Shown here piece by piece: positions 34,528-39,368 of a stretch of 39,368 nt of DNA (positions are counted from its first letter, which is position 1; each line of letters starts with the position of its first letter). The stretch is from Lysobacteraceae bacterium. GTDB lineage: Bacteria > Pseudomonadota > Gammaproteobacteria > Xanthomonadales > Rhodanobacteraceae. The stretch spans positions 1 through 39,368 of the forward strand of contig JAGWVM010000016.1 in NCBI GenBank assembly GCA_018970895.1, in the 5' to 3' direction. The notes under the pieces were generated by a model. That model did no database searches, was not told the DNA's origin, and worked only from the letters and a program-made list of their open reading frames with translations. A program made the position numbers and the translations under genes.

Positions 34528-34560
34528 GGCTCTCCGCAGGTGCGATGTCACAGGAGAGTC
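34528..34560 (+). promoter_or_regulatory. Shine-Dalgarno-masking hairpin before metX
   Basis: GGCTCTCC (34528-34535) can pair over 8 bp with GGAGAGTC (34553-34560), which contains the metX ribosome binding site GGAGAG, 6 nt before ATG 34565. Upstream AGAGC (34492-34496), just after the aptamer, could pair with GCTCT (34529-34533) and free the site. No T run is present between aptamer and start codon, so control of translation rather than transcription termination is likely. Confidence 0.6.
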
Positions 34561-34564
34561 CCGA

Positions 34565-35590
34565 ATGTCCGCCCAGCTCGCCCACTTCCCTGCCACCGCG
34601 TCGGCCCGTCCCCAGGCCGTCGCTGCGCCGTCGGCCTGTCCGTCCGCACTCACCCGCCAGCGCAGCACCCGCCGCATCACGCTGGAACCCACCTACGGCG
34701 GTGGCGCGCGGGGGGTCGAGGTCAGCTACCTCTGGTGCGGCGCGCCGGACGCGCCGACCGTGGTCGTACAGGGCGGCATTTCCGCCGGCCGTGACGTGGT
34801 GGCGCCGGAAGGCGAGGCCGCCGGCTGGTGGCAGGCGCTGGTCGGCGACGGCCGGGCGATCGACCTGAACCGCTACCGCGTGCTCTCGATCGACTGGCTG
34901 AGCCCGACCGAGCTGGGTGCCACCTCGGTGTCCAGCGACGACCAGGCCCACGCGATCAGCGCGCTGGTCGACGCCCTCGGTATCGGTCGCATCGCCGCCT
35001 TCGTCGGCTCGTCCTACGGCGCGATGGTCGGCCTGGCGTTCGCCCGGCGGCATCCGTGGCAGCTCGACCGGCTGGTGCTGCTGGCCGGCGCGCACCGCGC
35101 CCACCCGATGGCCACCGCCCTGCGCAGCGTGCAGCGCGGCATCGTGCGGCTGGGCCAGTCCAGCGGCCAGCTCGACGAGGCGCTCGGCCTGGCGCGCCAG
35201 CTGGCCATGACCACCTACCGCGGCAGCGAGGAGTTCGCCCGCCGCTTTGCCGGTGCCCCCGAACTGCGCGAGGACCGCTTCCACTTCCCGGTGGAGGATT
35301 ACCTCGACCAGGCCGGCCGCCGCTTTGTCGAGCGTTTCGACGCCGAGCGCTTCCTGGCCCTGTCCGAGTCGATCGACCTGCACGACGTGCCGCCGGAGCA
35401 GGTGCCCACTCCGACCACGCTGATCGGCTTCCCGTCCGACCGGCTGGTGCCGCTGGCCGACCTGTGCGAGCTGCAACGCCGCCTCGCCGGGCCGGTCACG
35501 CTGGAGGTGGTCGAGTCGCCGTACGGCCACGACGGCTTCCTCAAGGAAACCGACCGCCTCGCTCCGCTGCTGCGCCAGGCACTGATGTAG
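34565..35590 (+). CDS. metX: Homoserine O-succinyltransferase, MetX family
   Basis: The enzyme activates homoserine by acylation, the first committed step of methionine synthesis. The protein is 341 residues, alpha/beta-hydrolase fold: nucleophile elbow GSSYGAM with S150, acid D292 (GFPSDRLVPL) and H322 (SPYGHDGF). It belongs to the MetX family by fold, not to the unrelated MetA. It is shorter than typical acetyltransferases of the family (about 370-380), which fits the Xanthomonadales branch thought to use succinyl-CoA; the acyl specificity is inferred from that and from the metB partner. First gene of the SAM-controlled operon, with GGAGAG as ribosome site. Its stop codon TAG is part of a REP-like repeat. 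Confidence 0.93.
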   Translation: MSAQLAHFPATASARPQAVAAPSACPSALTRQRSTRRITLEPTYGGGARGVEVSYLWCGAPDAPTVVVQGGISAGRDVVAPEGEAAGWWQALVGDGRAIDLNRYRVLSIDWLSPTELGATSVSSDDQAHAISALVDALGIGRIAAFVGSSYGAMVGLAFARRHPWQLDRLVLLAGAHRAHPMATALRSVQRGIVRLGQSSGQLDEALGLARQLAMTTYRGSEEFARRFAGAPELREDRFHFPVEDYLDQAGRRFVERFDAERFLALSESIDLHDVPPEQVPTPTTLIGFPSDRLVPLADLCELQRRLAGPVTLEVVESPYGHDGFLKETDRLAPLLRQALM

Positions 35591-35676
35591 GAGCCCGCTC
35601 GCGGGCGATGGCTTCTTCCGTTGCCCTTCGATGGCGATCAGGAGCAGGAGCATCGCCTGCGAGCAGGCTCCTGCGA
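35589..35676. repeat. REP-like inverted pair between metX and metB
   Basis: AGGAGCCCGCTCGCGGGCGA (from 35589, with TG following) and, inverted at 35650-35676, its near copy AGGAGCCTGCTCGCAGGCGA are separated by about 37 bp. Each copy contains an inner palindrome (CCCGCTCGCGGG or CCTGCTCGCAGG), and the two together can form a large stem-loop. This is the layout of REP doublets (BIMEs), known in Xanthomonadales, Pseudomonas and enterics. The first copy begins inside the metX stop codon. Such elements can stabilise upstream mRNA or attenuate read-through. Confidence 0.75.
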
Positions 35677-35718
35677 CAGAAAACGTGCCGCGTCCCTATT
35701 GATTTTCCGGAGAGTTCC

Positions 35719-36906
35719 ATGACCACCTCGGCCCCCAGCACCCGCGCCGTCCGCGCCGGCATCGAGTCCGACACCCAGCACGGCGCCATCGTGCCGCCGC
35801 TGCACCTGTCGACCAACTACAGCTTCACCGGGCTGGGCGGCAAGCGCGCCTACGACTACTCGCGCAGCGGCAATCCCACCCGCGACCTGCTCGGCGAGGC
35901 GCTGGCCGACCTGGAGCAGGGTGCCGGCGCGGTGGTCACCGCCAGCGGCATGTCCGCGGTGGCGCTGGCGCTGGAGCTGGTGCCGGCCGGCGCCACCGTG
36001 CTGGCCGCGCACGATTGCTACGGCGGTACCTGGCGCCTGCTCGACGCGTGGGCGAAGAAGGGCCGCTTCCGCGTGGTGTTCGCCGACCTCACCGATCCGG
36101 CCGCGCTGGCCGCCGGCCTGGCGCACCGGCCGGCGCTGGTGTGGGTGGAAACCCCGTCGAATCCGCTGTTGCGGATCACCGATGTCCGCCACGTGGCGCA
36201 TGCCGCGCATACCGTCGGCGCGCTGGTGGTGGTGGACAACACCTTCCTCTCGCCGGCACTGCAGCAGCCGCTGACCCTGGGCGCGGACCTGGTCGTGCAC
36301 TCGACGACCAAGTACATCAACGGCCACAGCGACGTGGTCGGCGGCGCCGTGGTGGCCCGCACGCCGGAGCTGGCCGAGCAGATCAAGTGGTGGGGCAACT
36401 GCAACGGCCTCACCGGCGGTGCCTTCGACAGCTACCTGACCCTGCGCGGTCTGCGCACGCTCGGCGTGCGCCTGCGCCAGCATGAAGAGAATGCCGCGCG
36501 CATCGCCGAACACCTGGCCAGCCACGGTGCCGTGCGCAAGGTCTACTACCCGGGCCTGGCCGAACACCCGGGGCATGCGCTGGCCGCCCGCCAGCAGCAG
36601 GGCTTCGGCGCCATGCTCAGTTTCGAGCTGCACGGCGAGGTGGAGGAGATTGCGGCCTTCGTCGACGGGCTGGAATATTTCTCGCTGGCCGAATCGCTCG
36701 GTGGCGTGGAGAGCCTGATCGCCCACCCCGCCTCGATGACCCATGCGGCGATGGCACCGGAGGCGCGCCGCAACGCGGGCATCGCCGACACCCTGCTGCG
36801 TCTGTCGGTCGGTATCGAGGACGGCGACGACCTGCTGCGCGATCTTGACGCGGCGCTGCGCCGCGCCGCTGCCGCGGGTGCCGCCAAACGCAAGGTGCGC
36901 GCATGA
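35719..36906 (+). CDS. metB: Cystathionine gamma-synthase
   Basis: This 395-residue PLP enzyme of the Cys/Met metabolism family joins O-succinylhomoserine and cysteine to give cystathionine. The PLP lysine is K198 in VVHSTTKYINGHSDVVGG, and the phosphate and substrate site residues are in YDYSRSGNPTRD (45-56) and VWVETPSNPLLRITD. The closing ESLGGVESLIAHPASMTHA block is family-wide. Length and motifs cannot fully exclude cystathionine gamma-lyase or O-succinylhomoserine sulfhydrylase, but operon context favours MetB. CCGGAGAG precedes ATG 35719. It lies 128 bp after metX, beyond the REP-like pair, and overlaps hom by 4 bp. Confidence 0.93.
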   Translation: MTTSAPSTRAVRAGIESDTQHGAIVPPLHLSTNYSFTGLGGKRAYDYSRSGNPTRDLLGEALADLEQGAGAVVTASGMSAVALALELVPAGATVLAAHDCYGGTWRLLDAWAKKGRFRVVFADLTDPAALAAGLAHRPALVWVETPSNPLLRITDVRHVAHAAHTVGALVVVDNTFLSPALQQPLTLGADLVVHSTTKYINGHSDVVGGAVVARTPELAEQIKWWGNCNGLTGGAFDSYLTLRGLRTLGVRLRQHEENAARIAEHLASHGAVRKVYYPGLAEHPGHALAARQQQGFGAMLSFELHGEVEEIAAFVDGLEYFSLAESLGGVESLIAHPASMTHAAMAPEARRNAGIADTLLRLSVGIEDGDDLLRDLDAALRRAAAAGAAKRKVRA

Positions 36907-38003
36907 GCGCGGTGGTGGCGGACAAACCGGGCGCGGCGCCGCGTCCGCTGAAGGCCCCGGCCGAGGCCCCGACGGTCGCCATCGTGCTGCTGGGCACGGG
37001 CGTGGTCGGCGGTGCCCTGCTCAAGCTGCTGTGCACGCCGGCCGCCGCGCGGATCCGGCTGGTCGGGGCGGCGAACTCGAAGCGCCAGCAGACCGACCCG
37101 GCCAAGCTCGCCAGTCGCCAGTTGCGCGAGCAGATCCGGGCCGAGGGCGATCCGCGCGACAACGCGGCCCTGCTCGCCGCGCTGGACGCCAGTGGCGTGG
37201 CGGTGAAGGTGATCGTCGACGCCACCGCCAACGTCTCGCTGGCCGCCCGCCATGCCGAATGGCTGGGGCGCGGCTACCACGTAGTGACCGCCAACAAGGC
37301 GCTGGCCGGCGGCGATCTGGCCGGATGGCGCGCGCTGCAGGCGGCCACCGCGTCGGGCGCGGCGGATTACGGCGATTCGGCCACGGTGGGCGCCGGCCTC
37401 CCGGTGCTGTCCACGCTGCGCCGCCTGCGCAGCTGCGGGGACGCGCTGCTGACGCTGGAGGGCGTGTTCTCCGGCTCGCTGTCGTACCTGTTCAACCAGT
37501 ACGACGGCAGCGCGCCGTTCTCCGCATTGCTGGGCGAGGCGCGCCGGCTCGGCTACACCGAACCCGATCCGCGCTCGGACCTCTCCGGCGAGGACGTGGC
37601 GCGCAAGCTGCTGATCCTCGCCCGCCACGCCGGCTTCGCGCTCAACGCCGACGAGGTGGAGGTGGAGAGCCTGGTGCCCGAGGCGTTGCGCGGCCTGTCC
37701 ACCGAGGACTTCCTCGAGCGCCTGCCCGAGCTGGACGCGCCGCTGGCGGCGCGCGCGGCCGAGGCGCGCGAACGCGGGCACGTGCTGCGCTACCTGGCGC
37801 GCCTGAACCAGCGCGGCCACGCCCGTGTCGGCCTGGTGGAGGTGCCGCCGAGCCATCCGGCCGCGCGCCTGTACGGCACCGACAACCAGTTCGCGCTCAC
37901 CACCACCCGCTACAACACCCAGCCGCTGGTGATCCAGGGACCGGGCGCGGGACCGGAAGTCACTGCCCAGGCCCTGCTTGGCGACGTGCTGGCGCTCGCC
38001 TGA
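36903..38003 (+). CDS. hom: Homoserine dehydrogenase
   Basis: The enzyme reduces aspartate semialdehyde to homoserine with NAD(P)H, supplying the MetX substrate. The 366-residue cytoplasmic protein has the Rossmann motif LLGTGVVGG (29-37), VTANKALAGG with K132, GVFSGSLSYLFNQYDG and the catalytic D231/K235 pair in DLSGEDVARKLLILARHAG. It has neither an N-terminal aspartokinase domain (as in ThrA/MetL) nor a C-terminal ACT domain, so allosteric threonine feedback is not evident and control may be mainly through SAM at the operon level. ATG 36903 overlaps the metB stop codon (ATGA), indicating translational coupling. Confidence 0.96.
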   Translation: MSAVVADKPGAAPRPLKAPAEAPTVAIVLLGTGVVGGALLKLLCTPAAARIRLVGAANSKRQQTDPAKLASRQLREQIRAEGDPRDNAALLAALDASGVAVKVIVDATANVSLAARHAEWLGRGYHVVTANKALAGGDLAGWRALQAATASGAADYGDSATVGAGLPVLSTLRRLRSCGDALLTLEGVFSGSLSYLFNQYDGSAPFSALLGEARRLGYTEPDPRSDLSGEDVARKLLILARHAGFALNADEVEVESLVPEALRGLSTEDFLERLPELDAPLAARAAEARERGHVLRYLARLNQRGHARVGLVEVPPSHPAARLYGTDNQFALTTTRYNTQPLVIQGPGAGPEVTAQALLGDVLALA

Positions 38004-38009
38004 TGCGGC

Positions 38010-38624
38010 TCAGCGGTCGCCGCCGGCCGTCGGCTCGGCGATCGCCTCGACCTGGATCCGCAGCGTGACCCCCATGCGGAAACCGTAGTCCTTGCCCGCC
38101 GGCATGCCGAAGTCGTCGCGCCGGAACGTGGCGAAGGCGTCGGCGCCGCACACCTCGCGCTTGAGCAGCGGATGCGGCATGCACTTGAAGCTGCGGATGG
38201 CCAGGGTCAGCGGATGGCTGACCCCGTGCAGGGTCAGCGTGCCGTCGACACTTGTCGGCGCCCCGTTGCGGAAGCCGGCCAGGCGTCCGGTGTAGCGGGC
38301 CTCGGGCCACTTCGCCGTGTCGAACAGCTCCGGGCCCCGCGCCACGGCATTGAGCTTGTCCTGCCCGAAGTCCGCGCTGGCCATGTCGACCACGACGTCG
38401 ACCGTGCCGGTTCGTCCGGCGCGGTCGAGCGTCACCGTGCCCCGGCTGTGGTTGAACTTGCCGCGCCACACCGAGAGGCCGCCCATGTGATCGGCCTCGA
38501 AGCTCGGGTAGGTGTGGTCCGGGTCGATCCGGTAGGTCGTCGCGGCAGCGTCGGCCCGGGGAGCGGCAAGCGCCGGGAGGGCGGCGAGCAGGAGGGCGAA
38601 CGGCAGGGGCAGGGGCGGCGGCAT
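38010..38624 (-). CDS. YceI family periplasmic protein
   Basis: This 204-residue protein has a signal peptide ([20 protein letters not shown]). The mature part shows the YceI lipocalin-like barrel, which in structural relatives binds a polyprenoid chain: [19 protein letters not shown] at the start, [30 protein letters not shown], and [15 protein letters not shown] near the end. The [15 protein letters not shown] block is also typical. The role is unknown in most species; stress or isoprenoid quinone handling has been suggested for the family. CCGGAG precedes ATG 38624. It is convergent with hom, only 6 bp from it. Confidence 0.94.
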   Translation of the reverse strand: MPPPLPLPFALLLAALPALAAPRADAAATTYRIDPDHTYPSFEADHMGGLSVWRGKFNHSRGTVTLDRAGRTGTVDVVVDMASADFGQDKLNAVARGPELFDTAKWPEARYTGRLAGFRNGAPTSVDGTLTLHGVSHPLTLAIRSFKCMPHPLLKREVCGADAFATFRRDDFGMPAGKDYGFRMGVTLRIQVEAIAEPTAGGDR

Positions 38625-38689
38625 CGGGATCTCCGGCGGGTGGCTTTGTCCGGACGACGAACCGGCCGCCGGCGATTCGACACGCCCCA

Positions 38690-38718
38690 AACGAAAACGC
38701 GCGGCCGGGGCCGCGCGC
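38690..38718 (-). terminator. Terminator of the APC permease gene
   Basis: On the minus strand the GC stem CGCGCGGCC (38698-38706 on plus) with GGCCGCGCG (38709-38717) is followed by TTTTCGTTT. It lies about 24 bp after the permease stop codon. Confidence 0.85.
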
Positions 38719-38741
38719 TTTCGACGGGAGGGCCGCCGGGA

Positions 38742-39368
38742 TCAGCGGTGACCGGTCATGCGCTCGGTCTCGTCCTCGTCCGGCGGGATCTGCAGATCGT
38801 CCGGATGCGCGTGGGCTTCGCTGCGCTCGGCGATGATCGACGGCGTGCGCCAGCCCGACTTCACGCCCCACAGGAAGAACACCAGGCCGATCACCGCCAC
38901 CAGCGCGAGGTCCCAGCCGTAGGGGATGTAGTCCAGGCCGCCGAACTTGGCGCTGCCGAATTTCGACACCACGGCCAGCGTGATCAGGTAGGCCACCAGC
39001 CACCACGCGCCCTTCAGGTGGGATCCGAAATCCTTCCAGCCGTGCCTGGCCTGGTAATAGAAGTACACCGGGAGCGCCACGACCATCAGCAGGATGATCT
39101 CGCCGGTCAGCGGCCACTTCGCCCAGTACAGCAGCTCGGCCGACATGATGAAGGCGATGCCGGCAATCAGCGGCAGGCCGGCCAGCCGGAACGGGCGGTG
39201 CAGCTCCGGCGCCGTGCGGCGCAGGGTCATCACGCTGACCGGTCCGGTCAGGTAGGAAATGATCGTCGCCACCGAGATCACCGCCGCCAGCGAGTCCCAG
39301 CCGCGGAAAAAGAACAGGAACAGGAACGACACCACCAGGTTCAGCCACATCGCCGGGCGCGGCACGCC
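38742..39368 (-). CDS. APC superfamily amino-acid permease, C-terminal part (cut by window edge)
   Basis: The open frame runs off the right end of the window; the 208 codons seen are only the C-terminal part. Hydrophobic segments at about residues 7-40, 58-78, 86-106, 120-138 and 148-168 and the PVSVMTLRRTAPELHRPFRL loop are typical of the last helices of amino acid/polyamine/organocation permeases. The polar tail ends in an acidic, His-containing stretch (AHPDDLQIPPDEDETERM). The first codons near the edge are internal, not a start. The substrate cannot be told from this part. Confidence 0.88.
   Translation of the reverse strand, partial: GVPRPAMWLNLVVSFLFLFFFRGWDSLAAVISVATIISYLTGPVSVMTLRRTAPELHRPFRLAGLPLIAGIAFIMSAELLYWAKWPLTGEIILLMVVALPVYFYYQARHGWKDFGSHLKGAWWLVAYLITLAVVSKFGSAKFGGLDYIPYGWDLALVAVIGLVFFLWGVKSGWRTPSIIAERSEAHAHPDDLQIPPDEDETERMTGHR

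Overview
The window is a high-GC chromosomal segment from a gammaproteobacterium, most likely order Xanthomonadales (Lysobacterales), family Rhodanobacteraceae or close to it. This is inferred from gene content: a metX-metB-hom operon under a SAM-I riboswitch, GTP-dependent PEP carboxykinase, a Xanthomonas/Caulobacter-type TonB-dependent receptor, an ECF sigma/DUF4097 module, and gammaproteobacterial-type MetJ, FadE, RF3 and Hsp33. I see no insertion sequence, prophage, tRNA, rRNA or CRISPR array. Coding is dense on both strands, and many long antisense frames are GC-driven shadows.

Layout. 1-393 is non-coding leader sequence upstream of metJ. 394-936 is the methionine repressor gene metJ, whose C-terminus is replaced by about 100 residues of lysine/alanine-rich histone H1-like tail. 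1228-2244 encodes a TonB-type energy transducer. 2362-6800 holds a penicillin-binding-protein-like serine hydrolase, a GMC oxidoreductase and a divergent ADP/ATP-carrier-like transporter. 6816-9057 holds a CBS-pair protein, a polyprenyl-phosphate glycosyltransferase and the transglycosylase MtgA. 9155-10066 is hslO, and 10095-13022 is a GAF-GAF-GGDEF-EAL signalling protein. 13258-14166 encodes an unrecognised secreted protein. 14253-16145 is an ECF sigma / membrane anti-sigma-like / DUF4097 operon. pckG follows, then a TetR regulator divergent from an alpha/beta hydrolase, fadE and a hotdog-fold protein. 22838-25303 holds prfC and a probable Fe(II)/2OG-type oxygenase. 25322-29752 is a TonB-dependent receptor plus a periplasmic M20 peptidase. 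29963-32104 encodes a solitary, divergent EF-G. 32309-34160 holds an M24 peptidase, a DUF1304 membrane protein and an amino-acid-type 2OG dioxygenase. 34314-38003 is the methionine operon. 38010-39368 holds a YceI protein and the C-terminal part of an APC permease cut by the window edge.

The most interesting system is methionine control. The metX-metB-hom operon carries two abutting MetJ boxes right next to a TTGACA -35 element, then a complete SAM-I (S-box) riboswitch, then a hairpin that can mask the metX Shine-Dalgarno. S-adenosylmethionine would therefore be read twice, at initiation by MetJ and in the leader RNA by the riboswitch. The MetJ encoded in the same window is itself unusual, being a ribbon-helix-helix repressor joined to a nucleoid-protein-like tail that may also be made separately from an internal ATG at 628.

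Start codons were chosen from Shine-Dalgarno sequence, signal peptides and family lengths; uncertain ones are flagged. Terminators and promoters were found by eye, without energy calculations. No database search was possible.
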